A stretch of DNA of 44,064 nt from Chitinispirillales bacterium (GTDB lineage Bacteria > Fibrobacterota > Chitinivibrionia > Chitinivibrionales > Chitinispirillaceae): positions 1-44,064 of the forward strand of contig JAITCM010000097.1 in NCBI GenBank assembly GCA_031283085.1, written 5' to 3'. Made by a program: the position numbers and the translations under genes. Position 1 is the first letter of the stretch. Every line of letters begins with the position of its first letter. The notes below the pieces were generated by a model. That model ran no database searches, had not been told where the DNA came from, and worked only from the letters and a program-made list of their open reading frames with translations. This document shows, in pieces, positions 7,786 through 18,290 of this stretch.

Positions 7786-8847
7786 CTAAGCTCTTTTAAG
7801 CGCCGATGCCAGCAATATGTCCAAAAGTTCCGAGTATGTTCCGCCTCGCCATGCCTTGAAGGCCTGCGGCAGCAGTGATTGAGATGTCATTCCGGGCAAA
7901 GTGTTGGTCTCTAAGACGTACATTTTCGAATCGCCGTATATCATGTCCGTTCTTGAGACGCCGTGGCACCGAAGCAATTTATGCGCTCGCAGCGCGGCCT
8001 CTTCGACTTGAGCCAGCAGTTCGGGTTCGCGCGGCGCCGGGACCAGCTCCTCCGAACAGCCGTGCGTGTATTTTGCCTTGTAGTCGAAAAATTCCGAACC
8101 CATTGGCCGGATTTCTATGGGCGGAAGCGCGCGCGTCGACCCGTCGGGCATATCTATGACGCCGCAGGAAAACTCTATGCCGCCGACCATCGTCTCTACC
8201 AAGATGTCGTCGGCGCTCTCCTGCAGTTCTTCAAGCAGCGCGACGAGCGATTCCCTGTCCGCGGCCCGTCCCATCAGACGGCTGGAGCCGGATTGCGGGC
8301 ATTTTAGGAAACATGGGAAGCCGTGCTTCTCGATTATGCCGTCGACGCTTGTTTCAGGGTGGTTGACGCCGTATACGGAGTACTCAGGCACCGACAGCCC
8401 GCCGAGCATATACAGGAACTTCGAGGTGATTTTGTTCATCGCCACCGCGCTGGCGTAAACTCCGCAGCCGGTGTAGGGGACGCCGACAGTGTCCAAATAC
8501 CCCTGAATCGTCCCGTCCTCGCCGAACTCCCCGTGCACGGCGAGGAAAGCGGCGTCGCAACCGTCCCACACCTCCTTGCAATCGGAGGGTGGGAGGGGCC
8601 CCTTAAACGGGCCGCCGGGCGCCGCGAAACTTTTGATGTCGGGAACGGCGCCGGCACCGTCCGCGTCGGCGTAGTAGATTTGCTTCTCCCTGTTGATGAC
8701 CACCGCGCGCAGGCGGCCATACTTGCCCCTGTCGAGGAAGGCCAATACCTGGCCGCCGGAGTTCAGTGAGATTTCGTACTCGGCGGAGGGGCCGCCCATC
8801 ACAACGTTTACATTGACCCTACCGCCGCTTTTGGCGCTTGCGGGCAT
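7786..8847 (-). CDS. ddl: D-alanine--D-alanine ligase
   Basis: A 353-residue ATP-grasp enzyme making D-Ala-D-Ala for peptidoglycan. Seen: N-terminal VNVVMGGPSAEYEISLNSG; AFLAVHGEFGEDGTIQGYLD; GVPYTGCGVYASAVAMNKI; the ATP-grasp loop FLKCPQSGSSRLMGR; FFDYKAKYTHG; and VLETNTLPGMTSQSLLPQA, with the metal-binding Glu/Asn. Order and length match the family. It stands alone on the minus strand, diverging from the first chemoreceptor across a 420-base gap. Confidence 0.95.
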   Translation of the reverse strand: MPASAKSGGRVNVNVVMGGPSAEYEISLNSGGQVLAFLDRGKYGRLRAVVINREKQIYYADADGAGAVPDIKSFAAPGGPFKGPLPPSDCKEVWDGCDAAFLAVHGEFGEDGTIQGYLDTVGVPYTGCGVYASAVAMNKITSKFLYMLGGLSVPEYSVYGVNHPETSVDGIIEKHGFPCFLKCPQSGSSRLMGRAADRESLVALLEELQESADDILVETMVGGIEFSCGVIDMPDGSTRALPPIEIRPMGSEFFDYKAKYTHGCSEELVPAPREPELLAQVEEAALRAHKLLRCHGVSRTDMIYGDSKMYVLETNTLPGMTSQSLLPQAFKAWRGGTYSELLDILLASALKRA

Positions 8848-9269
8848 AAATGTCCTCCATATTCAGTGCTTTTTTGGCCGTTACAGTACCGATTTAATAC
8901 ATCTAAATCAATGGATTCCTTAAACACGACCGCCGCGTCCGTAATCCGGCTTGCCATACGCGGACCGCGGCCACCCTCAGTCGGGCAAATCAATCAATCA
9001 ATCCGTCAGGTCAACCCGTCAGTCGCCCCGTATCAAATAAACAATATAATTTTCGGACGGGGCCGTCAGGTAGTTTTTTTTGTTTTGAGGAGAGGTTAAC
9101 CGGTTCTTAGAATTTATACTGAATTAGAGGGAGAGTCGGAAAATTTAAAATTTTGTTTCTTTATCTTTCCCACGACGTATATTATAAACGGTAACCGGTC
9201 GGATGGTTTTGGGTGTGCCGGAGGGCGGGGAGCAGGCAAAAAGCAAACTTTATAGAAAGGATTCTTATC
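8848..9269. promoter_or_regulatory. divergent intergenic region between ddl and the first chemoreceptor
   Basis: This gap of about 420 bases carries no convincing gene. It should hold promoters for ddl (minus) and the chemoreceptor (plus). On the plus side a TATATT at 9178-9183 is a possible -10 element, with a weak TTGTTT 19 bases upstream. AAAGGA lies shortly before the ATG at 9270. Four AATC units occur at 8988-9003, with no evident function. Confidence 0.4.
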
Positions 9270-11492
9270 ATGAAGAATCTCAAAGTATCCGCGAAACTGT
9301 CGGTCGGTTTCGGTGTATCAGCCGTGTTCTTGCTGATAGTCAGCGTCGTGAGCGTTGTCAGCTTGCGTAATCTGACCGTAGCGTACAAAGACGCTATAGA
9401 AGACCATGGCGTGCCGTTGGCCTACGCGGCGCAAACCCTGGGGGCTATACACGCCTTGCGCGCCGAGACAAGGGGCTGTATACTCTTTATCGGCGATAAA
9501 GATAAGATTCGGGACGGCAGAAATGAAATAGACGGGTTGTTTAAGCAGTTTGAGGCAGCCGTCGAGAAGTTCGGCAAGCCCCTCCTTGAGCACCACGAAG
9601 CCAAAGTGCTGTTTACCGATGCCATGGAAAAGTATGAGAGGGTTTTCAAGCAGAGCGTGTATAAGATATTAGACGGCGCCGCGAGGGGCGCGCCGAAAGA
9701 AGAATTGCTGGCGGAAATGGCCGCCAACGCCAAACCCGCGGAGGATTTGATTTCGACGAACATGAAAAAGTGCATGGAAATGGACCTGGAAGAGTTGCAC
9801 GAATCTACGGAAAGCGGGCACAGCCTCGCGCAAACGGTTATTATTATCACGATTATCCTTACCGTACTGTGCTTCGGCGTCGCGATATTTTTGGGCATAT
9901 ACATATCCGGCATGATAAGCAAACCACTGCAAAGCGCGGTGAAAATGGTCGACGGTATCGGCCATGGGCATTTGGATATGAGGCTCAAATTGAATCGCAG
10001 CGACGAAATCGGCATTATGGCTAAGACGTTGGATAAGCTGGCCGACGACCTGCAGAATGAGTTCCTTGCCGGTTTAAGGATGATTTCCGTAGGCGATTTA
10101 AGCGCGAAGGTCATGACGATGGACGAAAAGGATGAAATAGGCGGCACACTTAAAAAGACCATGGAGGCGCTGCGTGATGTCGTTGACGCCATGAAGAAGA
10201 TTTCGGTCGGCGACTTGAGCATTGAAATAAAGCCCAAGGGCGACAAAGATGAGATATCCGAAGCCCTCAAGAGGACGGTGGAGAGCCTGCGCGCGCTGAT
10301 AATAGACGACGGCGGCATGGTGCTTCAGGCCGCGGCCAACAATGATTTGTCGCAGAGGCTTACCCGCGAGTACACGGGGGAGTTCGCCAGAATGAAAGAT
10401 AACATAAACACCGTCATGCAGAACCTTGACGACGCCATCGCTCAGGTGGGGGCGGCCGTGGCGCAGGTTACGACCGTGAGCGCGGAGATATCCTACGGCG
10501 CCCAGAATCTGGCCGAAGGCTCAAGCGAGCAGGCCAGTTCCCTTGAGGAGGTGTCCGCCAGTCTTGAGGAGATATCCTCCATGACGAAGCAGAACGCCGA
10601 CAATTCCAATCAGGCTAAGATTTTGGCCTCCGAGGCGCGCTCCGCGGCCAACGAGGGGGACACTACCATGAGGCGCATGGCCGCGGCCATAAATCAGATA
10701 AAGCTGATGTCCGACAATACCGTCAAAATCATCAAGACGATTGACGACATAGCGTTTCAGACCAACCTGCTCGCGCTCAACGCGGCGGTGGAGGCTGCCC
10801 GCGCCGGAGAGGCCGGCAAGGGCTTTGCCGTCGTGGCCGAAGAGGTGCGCAACCTCGCGATGCTCAGCGCCGAGGCAGCCAACAACACCGCGAAGATGAT
10901 AGAGGAATCGGTCAAAAACGCCGACGGCGGCGTCAAAATAACCGAGGAAGTGGCCAAATCACTGGGCCATATCGTCGACCGCACCGCCAGGGTGAACGAC
11001 CTGATAGGCGAGATAGCGGCGGCTTCCGGCGAGCAGTCACAGGGTATCGAGCAGGTGAACATCGCCGTGGCGCAGATGAACCAAATTACCCAGCGCAACG
11101 CCGCCAGCTCCGAAGAGTCGGCCAGCGCCTCCGAGGAATTGAGCAGTCAGGCTTCGGAGCTCGCTAATATGGTACATCTGTTCAAGTTAAGCTCCGGCGG
11201 CGGGTTGCGTTCCGTCACGCAGCAGGTGGGCGCGAATTATCACGGGAACGATGTTCGGCGCGGCGGCATACCCTCGCTTCCTACCGCAAAGCCGGCAAAA
11301 CCGTCGTCAATTCCAAACAGGAGAGCGGGCGGGTTTCCGAGCTTGCCGAACTTGAACTCCGACGGCGGACGTCAGGATGCCAGGCGCGGCTTACCCCCGC
11401 AGCAGACGCAGGCATCGACGGTGAAATCCGCGAGGGCGATAAAGCCGGAAGAGATAATACCGTTAGACGACGATGATTTGGGTGAGTTTTAG
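9270..11492 (+). CDS. methyl-accepting chemotaxis protein, four-helix sensor, poly-HAMP
   Basis: The start at 9270 is chosen for its AAAGGA site and the Lys/Leu-rich [10 protein letters not shown]. The 740-residue protein has TM1 (about 12-32), a helical periplasmic domain of the 4HB type (33-186), TM2 (189-214), and a canonical HAMP (215-265). Two further HAMP-like units follow, marked by ISVGDLS (272-278 and 311-317), and another segment ([24 protein letters not shown]). Then comes the signalling hairpin with the conserved tip [21 protein letters not shown] and [16 protein letters not shown] flexible Pro/Gln-rich tail ends in [14 protein letters not shown], which the next receptor shares. 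It would signal through CheW/CheA; none are in this window. The ligand is unknown. Confidence 0.93.
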   Translation: MKNLKVSAKLSVGFGVSAVFLLIVSVVSVVSLRNLTVAYKDAIEDHGVPLAYAAQTLGAIHALRAETRGCILFIGDKDKIRDGRNEIDGLFKQFEAAVEKFGKPLLEHHEAKVLFTDAMEKYERVFKQSVYKILDGAARGAPKEELLAEMAANAKPAEDLISTNMKKCMEMDLEELHESTESGHSLAQTVIIITIILTVLCFGVAIFLGIYISGMISKPLQSAVKMVDGIGHGHLDMRLKLNRSDEIGIMAKTLDKLADDLQNEFLAGLRMISVGDLSAKVMTMDEKDEIGGTLKKTMEALRDVVDAMKKISVGDLSIEIKPKGDKDEISEALKRTVESLRALIIDDGGMVLQAAANNDLSQRLTREYTGEFARMKDNINTVMQNLDDAIAQVGAAVAQVTTVSAEISYGAQNLAEGSSEQASSLEEVSASLEEISSMTKQNADNSNQAKILASEARSAANEGDTTMRRMAAAINQIKLMSDNTVKIIKTIDDIAFQTNLLALNAAVEAARAGEAGKGFAVVAEEVRNLAMLSAEAANNTAKMIEESVKNADGGVKITEEVAKSLGHIVDRTARVNDLIGEIAAASGEQSQGIEQVNIAVAQMNQITQRNAASSEESASASEELSSQASELANMVHLFKLSSGGGLRSVTQQVGANYHGNDVRRGGIPSLPTAKPAKPSSIPNRRAGGFPSLPNLNSDGGRQDARRGLPPQQTQASTVKSARAIKPEEIIPLDDDDLGEF

Positions 11493-11502
11493 CCGTTTTT
11501 CG

Positions 11503-11540
11503 CATCCCTTTAGGGATGTATCCGTATTTTAGTTTTTTTA
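11503..11540 (+). terminator. hairpin with T-rich tail after the first chemoreceptor
   Basis: CATCCC and GGGATG (11503-11508 and 11513-11518) pair around a TTTA loop, followed by ATTTTAGTTTTTTT. The stem is short, so termination may be partial. Confidence 0.45.
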
Positions 11541-11591
11541 AACCTTACTTAATAGACAAATTAATCGCTACACAAGGAGCAGTTTTTTTTC

Positions 11592-13982
11592 ATGAACATC
11601 CGGTTAAAGATTTTGTCGTCGATTGTGGTCGCAACGGTTGCCACAGCGCTGATTATCGGGACGGTGAGCATATCCAACGCCAGAACCATTACTTTCAACG
11701 CCGAAAAGAAAGAGGTTATGGAGGCGCGCTCAACGCTGAGGAACTATTTGAAAGATTCGGAGAATGAGCTCGAACGCGCGGCGCGTATGGCTACCGTTGA
11801 CCAGGACCTTATCGGCGGCTTAGACGAGTTCTTGAGGAACGGAAACCGCCTGAAACTTAATAACGCCGTTTTGAGAATCGCCCAACATGGCGTCCTGGAT
11901 TTTCTTACGGTAACGGATATGAACGGGATTGTGGCGATGCATTCGCACCAGCCCTCCAAATTCGGCGACAGTGACGCCGGGCTTCCGCACATTAAGGCCG
12001 CGATAAGCGGCAAAAGAACGGTAGCGTACGAAACCGGCGCCGATAACCCCATAACGTTGCGCTGCGGGGTGCCGATTACGCAAAACGGTAAACAAATCGG
12101 CGTAGTCGGCGCCGGCTACAATTTCGGCACTAACGCGTTTGTCGATAAAATGAAGGCTTTTACCGGAGCCGAGATTACGATGTTTTGCGGGGAAAATCGC
12201 GTGGCGACCACCGTCCTCAACGTCAGAGGCGAGCGCAACACAGGTACAAAGCTCGATGGAAAAATCGCTAAGCAGGTTTTGTCCGGAAGAGAGTACACAG
12301 GCGAATCAAAGGTGTTGGGCAAGAAGATGTTTACATGCTATGCCCCCATTCGCAACGCCGCCGACAGCGTTTTTGGAATGATACTCGTGGGGACGGATAT
12401 AACACAGGCGCAAAACAGTATGAGAAACGCCGTTATAACCGTTATAATAATCATGCTGGTGTTGTGCGCGGCCGCCGTCCTTATAGGGTTGTACATAGCC
12501 GGCGACATAGCCAAGCCGCTGAGCGCCACCGTGAACATGATGAATGAGTTGGGGCGCGGGCATTTGGATGTAAGGCTCAACCTGAGCCGCAAAGATGAAA
12601 TAGGCGTTATGGCCAAGGCGGTGGATATGTTCGCCGACGATATGCAAAATGTCGTTATCGGCACCATGAAGAAGATATCCGTGGGCGACCTGAGCGCTAA
12701 AATCGAACTCAAGGACGACAAGGACGAAATATCGGGCGCTCTCAAAAAAACAGTGGAGTCGCTAAGCGTCGTCGTCGGCACCATGAAGAAGATATCCGTG
12801 GGCGACCTGAGCGTGGTAATAGAACCTAAGGACGAACGCGACGAAATATCCAACGCCCTCAAGAGGACGGTGGAGTCTCTGCACGGGCTTATAATCGACG
12901 ACGGCGGCCGGGTTTTCAACGCGGCCGCCGGTAAGGATTTGTCGCAAAGGCTTACTTGCCCTTACCAGGGCGAGTTCGCCAGAATGAAAGACAACATAAA
13001 CACGGTCATGCAAAACCTGGACGATGCCCTAAGCCATGTAACGGCGACGGTATCGCAGGTATCAAGCGCGAGCAACGAGCTTTCACACGGCGCTCAGAAT
13101 TTTGCCGAGTGTTCAAGCGAACAGGCAAGCTCTCTTGAAGAGGTGTCGTCAACCCTTGAGGCAATGTCCTCCATGACAAAGCAGAACGCGGGCAATTCCA
13201 ATCAGGCGATGGTTTTAGCGTCAGAGGCGCGTGTCGCCGCCAACAACGGCGACATTTCCATGAAACGCATGGCGGAGGCTATAAATCATATAAAGCAGTC
13301 GGCCGACAATACCGCCAAAATCATCAAAACCATCGACGACATAGCGTTCCAGACCAACCTGCTCGCCCTCAACGCGGCCGTCGAGGCGGCCCGCGCCGGA
13401 GAGGCCGGCAAAGGGTTTGCCGTCGTGGCCGAAGAGGTGCGCAACCTCGCGATGCTCAGCGCCGAAGCGGCCAAAAATACCGCGGATATGATTGAGGAAT
13501 CGGTCAAAAACGCCGACGGCGGCGTCAAAATAACGGTGGAAGTGGCCAAGTCTCTTGGGCAGATACTTGACCGTACCGGCAAAGTGGGCGACCTCATAGC
13601 CGAAATCGCGGCGGTTTGTAACGCGCAGGCCGATGGTATCGAGCAGGTAAACATATCCGTGGCGAATATGAGCCAGGTTACCCAGCGGAACGCGGCCAAC
13701 TCCGAAGAGTCCGCCGGCGCCTCCGAGGAGCTCTCCAACCTTGCCGCCGACCTTGCCGGCATGGTACGCGAATTCCAATTGAGCGAAGGCGGCGCGGCCC
13801 GTTACACGGCGGGGCAGCAAAGCGGTTCCAAACGCAACGCCTCTCAGCCGCAAATCCGACGGCTTACGGCTATTACCGACAAAAGAGCCGACACGCCCAA
13901 ATCCGGCGGCACCAGGTCCATAAAATCTGTGAAAGCCGGAGAGATAATTCCGCTCGACGATAGCGAACTGAGCGAATTTTAA
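11592..13982 (+). CDS. methyl-accepting chemotaxis protein, Cache sensor, poly-HAMP
   Basis: The ATG at 11592 is preceded by AAGGAG about 11 bases upstream. The 796-residue product has TM1 (8-28), a periplasmic Cache-type domain (about 35-275, with [39 protein letters not shown] and [11 protein letters not shown]), TM2 (279-303), HAMP, and two tandem ISVGDLS units. The units repeat at the DNA level with a 117-base period (12660 and 12777). The signalling domain shares long identical DNA stretches with the upstream receptor (for example around 10825-10875 and 13417-13470). The C-terminus [14 protein letters not shown] matches the other receptor's tail. Cache domains usually bind small metabolites such as organic acids or amino acids. 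Its end overlaps the end of the converging comEC gene by four bases. Confidence 0.93.
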   Translation: MNIRLKILSSIVVATVATALIIGTVSISNARTITFNAEKKEVMEARSTLRNYLKDSENELERAARMATVDQDLIGGLDEFLRNGNRLKLNNAVLRIAQHGVLDFLTVTDMNGIVAMHSHQPSKFGDSDAGLPHIKAAISGKRTVAYETGADNPITLRCGVPITQNGKQIGVVGAGYNFGTNAFVDKMKAFTGAEITMFCGENRVATTVLNVRGERNTGTKLDGKIAKQVLSGREYTGESKVLGKKMFTCYAPIRNAADSVFGMILVGTDITQAQNSMRNAVITVIIIMLVLCAAAVLIGLYIAGDIAKPLSATVNMMNELGRGHLDVRLNLSRKDEIGVMAKAVDMFADDMQNVVIGTMKKISVGDLSAKIELKDDKDEISGALKKTVESLSVVVGTMKKISVGDLSVVIEPKDERDEISNALKRTVESLHGLIIDDGGRVFNAAAGKDLSQRLTCPYQGEFARMKDNINTVMQNLDDALSHVTATVSQVSSASNELSHGAQNFAECSSEQASSLEEVSSTLEAMSSMTKQNAGNSNQAMVLASEARVAANNGDISMKRMAEAINHIKQSADNTAKIIKTIDDIAFQTNLLALNAAVEAARAGEAGKGFAVVAEEVRNLAMLSAEAAKNTADMIEESVKNADGGVKITVEVAKSLGQILDRTGKVGDLIAEIAAVCNAQADGIEQVNISVANMSQVTQRNAANSEESAGASEELSNLAADLAGMVREFQLSEGGAARYTAGQQSGSKRNASQPQIRRLTAITDKRADTPKSGGTRSIKSVKAGEIIPLDDSELSEF
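12660..12893 (+). repeat. tandem 117-bp coding repeat (HAMP-like unit)
   Basis: Two consecutive 39-codon units start with the same stretch, GGCACCATGAAGAAGATATC followed by 17 more identical bases. They encode [12 protein letters not shown] followed by variable Lys/Glu/Asp residues and ESL. The near-identity suggests a recent duplication or gene conversion within the receptor. Confidence 0.8.
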
Positions 13983-16075
13983 TCAAGAGAACGAGAGCGG
14001 GGCGGTAACAATGTTATCGCCGCCCGCCCGTCCGACCCAACAGCCAGGCGGCATGTCCCATCCGAGTTTATGAATCCTGTGCCGTCGAGCTTCGCGTATC
14101 CGCCCTGTTCACCGGCCGTGCCGCCCGTGCGCCGCCCATCCCTAAGCGCCACTATCCGCGGGGCAAATCCGGTGTTAAAGGCGAACTCGTGCGCCTCTTC
14201 CTCTAAGTGTTCGTCGACCACGACGAGCGGTACGCTCCTGACCCCTCTCCGAATCAACAGCGGCTCGACCTCCCGAATACGCAAGTTTCGGGCATCGTTT
14301 TTTCGGCCCTGAGCGACGACCCACGCGGCGTTGTCCCTGTGTATGACCACATTGACCGTCGCGCCGCCGCTCCGCAGCGCGATGTTTTCCGTCTTGGCGG
14401 TTATCGACGCGTACAGCGCGGTGACAGCGATTACCGACATCGCCGCGGCTCCGGCCCTCAGCGCGTAGACCTTACGCGACTCTGCCCGGACAGCGCATAA
14501 GCCCGCCATGAATATTACCGTTGTCACAAGCGGCGCCGGCGATATGTTCGGGACAATAATCTCGCTGACAGGTACCCGCTCGCAGAATCCGCTCAGGAAG
14601 AACATCAGGTTCAAAACTTTCTCGGCGCACAGTATCAACGCGTTTGCGGCCGCCGCGACGGGGGAGAGGGCGACCGCCGCGAGGAAGAGCCACATAGCCG
14701 CCGACATGAGCGGTATGGCGATCAGGTTAAAGAGTATCCCGTAGAGCGACAGCGACCCGAAGTGGTAGAGCAGCGGCGGAGCGGTGGCCGCGAACGTGGC
14801 TACGGAGACCCAAAGAGGGGAGAGGAGTTTGTCGACAAGAAATACTGTTTGTTTATTGTTTATATTTGAATTGACGGCGAGTGTGATTCCGCTTAACGCC
14901 GGTTGCAGCATCGCGATTCCGGCGGTCGCGGCGAAAGAGAGCTGGAAACCCGGCGCGAAGAGGCTGTGCGGCGAGAAACATAGCCAGAAGAACCCGGCGA
15001 GGCCCAGCGTGTGGACAATGTGGTTTTTGCGTTGGAGCATCACCGAAACGCATAAGAGGGTTGCCATGGCCGTGGCGCGGAAGAGCGAGGGGATAAAGCC
15101 GATTAGGAACAGGTAGCCCCAAAGCGCCGCGAGCGCTATGAGCGTTTTGGCGCGGCTCGGTACGCGGAACAGGCTGAGCGCCGCGAATACGGCCGAGTAG
15201 AGCAAGGCCGCGTGGAAGCCCGATATCGCCAGTAGATGAATTATGCCGGCTTTGCGGAAGCGGGTGTTCAGCGATTCGGGCAGATGCTCCCTTTCGCCCA
15301 AAAACGCGGCGTGTAAGACACCGCGAGCTTCCTGTGTTTTGGCCATATTTATAACGCTGTGGACGCGGCTCCTCAAGGCGTAAGGAATAGACATACGGAG
15401 AGTCGATACATTACCGGCCGCTCCGGCGCTGACCGGCGCCCTGTTTATTGACGGGTTATTGTCCACGCCGGCTATCCTGCCGATTGAAAAGCTTCCGCTT
15501 ATGCCGTTGACGGCGAAGTGCTCCCGCAAGTCAAACCCAAACGGCCCGGCGGCGTTGCGCGGCGCGGCGTACCGTCCCTGAGCCGTTATCACCCCAAACG
15601 GCGGCACGGGTTGTTTGGATACGCACTGCAGCGTCTTGCCCGCAAGCGCCCGCGCAACCTCTTCGTCGTCCGCCCCAATCACCCTGGCGCGAAATTTGAA
15701 CCCCGTCGGCCCCTCCGCCACCGGGCTTGATATTCGCGCCGTGAGCGTCAGCAACCGGCGGTTCTCGCAGACGGACTCCATCCTGCCGTAAAAGTCCCTG
15801 ATGCCAAGCTCGCTCCACGAGAAGAGCGCCGCCCCGCCCGCGGCAAGGAGCGCAAACCTGACACATACCCGCCTGGACAGGCATCCGCATATCATCAAAA
15901 AGATGGTTACTGTCAGTAGTAACGGTATGTAAATCAATGCGTTAGGTACATACTCCCGATACGACGCAAGACCGATTTTCGCGGCGCATATCCCAACGGA
16001 TATACCGCAAAAAGCCGTGAACCCGGGCAGGCGTAACCAGTATTTAAAGTTCGGGAATAACTTTGCGGCGCTCAT
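13979..16075 (-). CDS. comEC: ComEC/Rec2-type competence membrane protein with degenerate C-terminus
   Basis: I start the gene at the internal ATG (16075, [14 protein letters not shown]), because the longer frame to 16177 has an unlikely N-terminus and would run through the opposing promoter. The 698 residues include an N-terminal hydrophobic segment, an extracytoplasmic OB-like region ([33 protein letters not shown]), and the Competence domain with [34 protein letters not shown] and [15 protein letters not shown]. Many membrane helices follow. The family forms the inner-membrane channel for transforming single-stranded DNA. The C-terminal metallo-beta-lactamase domain is only partly present: I see no HxHxDH motif in the last 180 residues, so nuclease activity looks lost. 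Confidence 0.87.
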   Translation of the reverse strand: MSAAKLFPNFKYWLRLPGFTAFCGISVGICAAKIGLASYREYVPNALIYIPLLLTVTIFLMICGCLSRRVCVRFALLAAGGAALFSWSELGIRDFYGRMESVCENRRLLTLTARISSPVAEGPTGFKFRARVIGADDEEVARALAGKTLQCVSKQPVPPFGVITAQGRYAAPRNAAGPFGFDLREHFAVNGISGSFSIGRIAGVDNNPSINRAPVSAGAAGNVSTLRMSIPYALRSRVHSVINMAKTQEARGVLHAAFLGEREHLPESLNTRFRKAGIIHLLAISGFHAALLYSAVFAALSLFRVPSRAKTLIALAALWGYLFLIGFIPSLFRATAMATLLCVSVMLQRKNHIVHTLGLAGFFWLCFSPHSLFAPGFQLSFAATAGIAMLQPALSGITLAVNSNINNKQTVFLVDKLLSPLWVSVATFAATAPPLLYHFGSLSLYGILFNLIAIPLMSAAMWLFLAAVALSPVAAAANALILCAEKVLNLMFFLSGFCERVPVSEIIVPNISPAPLVTTVIFMAGLCAVRAESRKVYALRAGAAAMSVIAVTALYASITAKTENIALRSGGATVNVVIHRDNAAWVVAQGRKNDARNLRIREVEPLLIRRGVRSVPLVVVDEHLEEEAHEFAFNTGFAPRIVALRDGRRTGGTAGEQGGYAKLDGTGFINSDGTCRLAVGSDGRAAITLLPPRSRSLD

Positions 16076-16214
16076 ATATTCCGTAAATACAGGGTTTATT
16101 TGGAGAGCAATTCTATTGCTAAAAAAATAAAATAATATTTTTACACAATTGAAACGGGAAATAATATATATTTCCAATACGTTGTATCAAGCCACTTTGG
16201 AGGGGGATAGGGCT

Positions 16215-17147
16215 GTGTCCGAGAACCGCAAAACCTACAAAATATTGCTCGTCGACGACGATCAGTTGATTCGGGATATGATATCCCGTTTCCTTTCGAT
16301 GGATGAGAGGTACGAGGTTATAACCGCGGCCAACGGCAGCCAAGCGCTGGAGCTGTTGGAATCGCATCCGGTTGATCTAGTCTTGTCGGATATACATATG
16401 CCCGGGATTCGCGGTTTTGACCTGCTCAAGATTGTCAAGCAACGCTTTCCCAACATAAAGCGCGTGCTCATCACGGCCTACAATGTGGAGGACTACTTAG
16501 ACCTCGCGCTAAACTACGATATCGGCAATATCTTCGTGAAGTCGGTGCCCTTCAACTTCTCCGAACTCGATATCATCCTCAACAACCTGCTTGAGGACAA
16601 CATCTTCGGCATAGAGAGACACTTCGCGAAAGATGTGAGCATCCAGCAATTTTTGGTGCGCAGACCGGATAATTTGGCCGACGTAGCCTCAAAGATAGTC
16701 TCAATAGTCGACGACGCCGAGCGCGGGAAGAAGCTCGAATTGGTGGTTGTGGAACTCCTGACAAACGCGATGTTCTATGGTATCCGCCAAGAGAATCCGG
16801 AGAACAGGCAGCATTGGGACTTTGAATTCGAACTGCCGGAGAATGCCGCCGTGGAGACGGCGGTGGCCGTAGACTCCGAAAAATACGCGGTCTCCGTGAT
16901 AGACAGAGGCGGGAGGCTGAAAAAACAGGATGTCCTCTACTGGCTGCACCGCCAAATCGCCCGCAACGACAACGGATACCCGTTAGGCCTCTTCGACACG
17001 CATGGCCGGGGCCTCTTTATAGCCCGTCGTTACATTGACAGACTTATCGTCAATATAGACAGAGACCAGAAGACCGAGCTCATCATAATCAATTATTTAA
17101 ATCAGGACTATTCGGGGTCTAAACCGATTTATATTAACGAGATTTAG
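16215..17147 (+). CDS. response regulator receiver fused to RsbW-like ATPase
   Basis: The GTG at 16215 follows GGAGGGGGA at good spacing and is preferred over an upstream TTG at 16149. The 310-residue protein has a receiver domain (about 7-128: acidic LLVDDD, phospho-acceptor D59 in LVLSDIHMPG, Lys109 in IFVKS). A GHKL/HATPase_c_2-type domain (about 140-295) follows, with N-box VELLTNAMFYG, DRGGRL and THGRGLFIARRYID. There is no dimerisation/phosphotransfer His box, so it resembles an anti-sigma/serine-kinase ATPase (RsbW-like) controlled by phosphorylation rather than a histidine kinase. It would fit functionally with the SpoIIE-type phosphatase at 4393-5694, but that link is inference. It diverges from comEC. 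Confidence 0.85.
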   Translation: MSENRKTYKILLVDDDQLIRDMISRFLSMDERYEVITAANGSQALELLESHPVDLVLSDIHMPGIRGFDLLKIVKQRFPNIKRVLITAYNVEDYLDLALNYDIGNIFVKSVPFNFSELDIILNNLLEDNIFGIERHFAKDVSIQQFLVRRPDNLADVASKIVSIVDDAERGKKLELVVVELLTNAMFYGIRQENPENRQHWDFEFELPENAAVETAVAVDSEKYAVSVIDRGGRLKKQDVLYWLHRQIARNDNGYPLGLFDTHGRGLFIARRYIDRLIVNIDRDQKTELIIINYLNQDYSGSKPIYINEI

Positions 17148-17314
17148 GCTTTGATTTGACGAGACAGTTTCAAATTTTGTGTATATTTTTTTAAGAGTTA
17201 TTGACCAAAACCAGTTTACACAGATTTTGAGACAGTCTCGATTTGACATTTTAACGACGGGTTTAAACGGCTCTTCCGGCATTATGGCGGGAACGCTGTG
17301 GAAAGCCGCCGTTG
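17148..17314. other. intergenic region with GAGAC repeats
   Basis: No gene seen. GAGACAGTTTCAAATTTT lies at 17161-17178, an almost identical copy (one base different) lies at 26426-26443, and an 11-base palindrome GAGACAGTCTC is at 17229-17239. AT-rich DNA separates them. No clear terminator. Confidence 0.5.
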
Positions 17315-18220
17315 CTAAACCCCGTCAATAACAGTTATAATATCATCCGGTAACGGCGCCGTTATCGTACATTCTATGTTTGTGTACGGATGGATGAATG
17401 ACAATGACTCGCAGTGTAACGCTTGGCGCCGGATATTGTTATCGCTGTCCCCGCCGTAAACCGAATCCCCGGCTACCGGAAACCCTATCGACGCGAGATG
17501 TGCCCGTATTTGGTGCGTACGGCCTGTCAACGGCCGTACCGTCAGTAATGAATATCCGTTATTAAAGCGCCTCGTTCCCTCAATCACCGTACAAGCCGGT
17601 TTGCCGTTGCCGCTTTCGTCCGCCATAAACCTGCACGGGGCGTTGCCGGCCGCGGCGCTACTGTCCGGCGCTATCGGTTTATCGATACAAAAAGGCGTCT
17701 CGATGTCAAAACACCCGCGTACTGCCGCCGCGTATCTCTTTATTACTAAATTATCGCGGAACAGATTTCCTAAGACCGCCGCCCCATATCCCGCGTTCTT
17801 CGCGAACAGTACCGTCCCGGAGGTATCCCTGTCCAAACGATGTATCGGATGGCAGTTTGGGTAGGGCGGGGCATGGATATGGCGTAACTGGTAGACTAAA
17901 TTGTTGCGGAAAGACTTTCCGGCGCGGTGTACCAAAAGGTTTCCGGGTTTGTTGACGCATAGCATCCACTCGTCTTCGTATATTATAGAGTAGGAGAGGT
18001 TTGCCGCCGGTTCCTCAAAATCGCGGGGTTCGTAGGCGACGGTGTCTCCGGCTCCGGCGAGGCTTTCCTCGTCGCATCTTACGTTATTTACAAATACGCG
18101 CCCCTCGCGGATGAGTTCCTTCCACTCTTCTTTACTGTGGTAGGTAAATCTGCCGGACAGGTAATCGGCGGCGGCGACAGGCGTTCCGGCATTATCGGGG
18201 ATTTTGGATGTGAATATCAT
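17315..18220 (-). CDS. RluA-family pseudouridine synthase
   Basis: A 301-residue enzyme that isomerises uridine in rRNA or tRNA. An S4-like RNA-binding domain is at the N-terminus (about 18-70: HSKEEWKELIREGRVFVNN). The catalytic domain has the motif HPIHRLDRDTSGTVLFAKN with the nucleophile Asp (HRLDRDT), followed by KRYAAAVRG and RPLTGRTHQIRAHLASIGFPVAGDSVYGG. Length is typical for RluA/RluC/RluD. The exact target site cannot be told from sequence. A short Asn-rich piece (GGDSDNNIRRQ) replaces the usual loop after VYGG. Confidence 0.93.
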   Translation of the reverse strand: MIFTSKIPDNAGTPVAAADYLSGRFTYHSKEEWKELIREGRVFVNNVRCDEESLAGAGDTVAYEPRDFEEPAANLSYSIIYEDEWMLCVNKPGNLLVHRAGKSFRNNLVYQLRHIHAPPYPNCHPIHRLDRDTSGTVLFAKNAGYGAAVLGNLFRDNLVIKRYAAAVRGCFDIETPFCIDKPIAPDSSAAAGNAPCRFMADESGNGKPACTVIEGTRRFNNGYSLLTVRPLTGRTHQIRAHLASIGFPVAGDSVYGGDSDNNIRRQALHCESLSFIHPYTNIECTITAPLPDDIITVIDGV

Positions 18221-18223
18221 AAC

Positions 18224-18260
18224 AAAAATGAGGCGGGACCCGTTAAACCCAAGCCCCGCC
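18224..18260 (-). terminator. intrinsic terminator after the HU-like gene
   Basis: On the minus strand GGCGGGG pairs with CCCGCC (18255-18260 and 18232-18237) across a loop of about 17 bases, followed by CATTTTTG. It lies between the HU-like gene and the pseudouridine synthase gene. Confidence 0.55.
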
Positions 18261-18290
18261 GCGGTATATTAACGACTTACAACGTTAATA

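Noticed and set aside
8988-9003. Four tandem AATC units as a phase-variable promoter
   Set aside because: Only four units, not placed between recognisable -35 and -10 boxes.
9422-10318. 298-codon minus-strand frame
   Set aside because: Antisense to the first chemoreceptor; its Ser/Ile-rich sequence is what the complement of that coding DNA gives.
16076-16177. N-terminal extension of ComEC to 16177
   Set aside because: The first 34 residues lack family similarity and overlap the promoter/leader of the divergent response-regulator gene; the internal ATG at 16075 is better.
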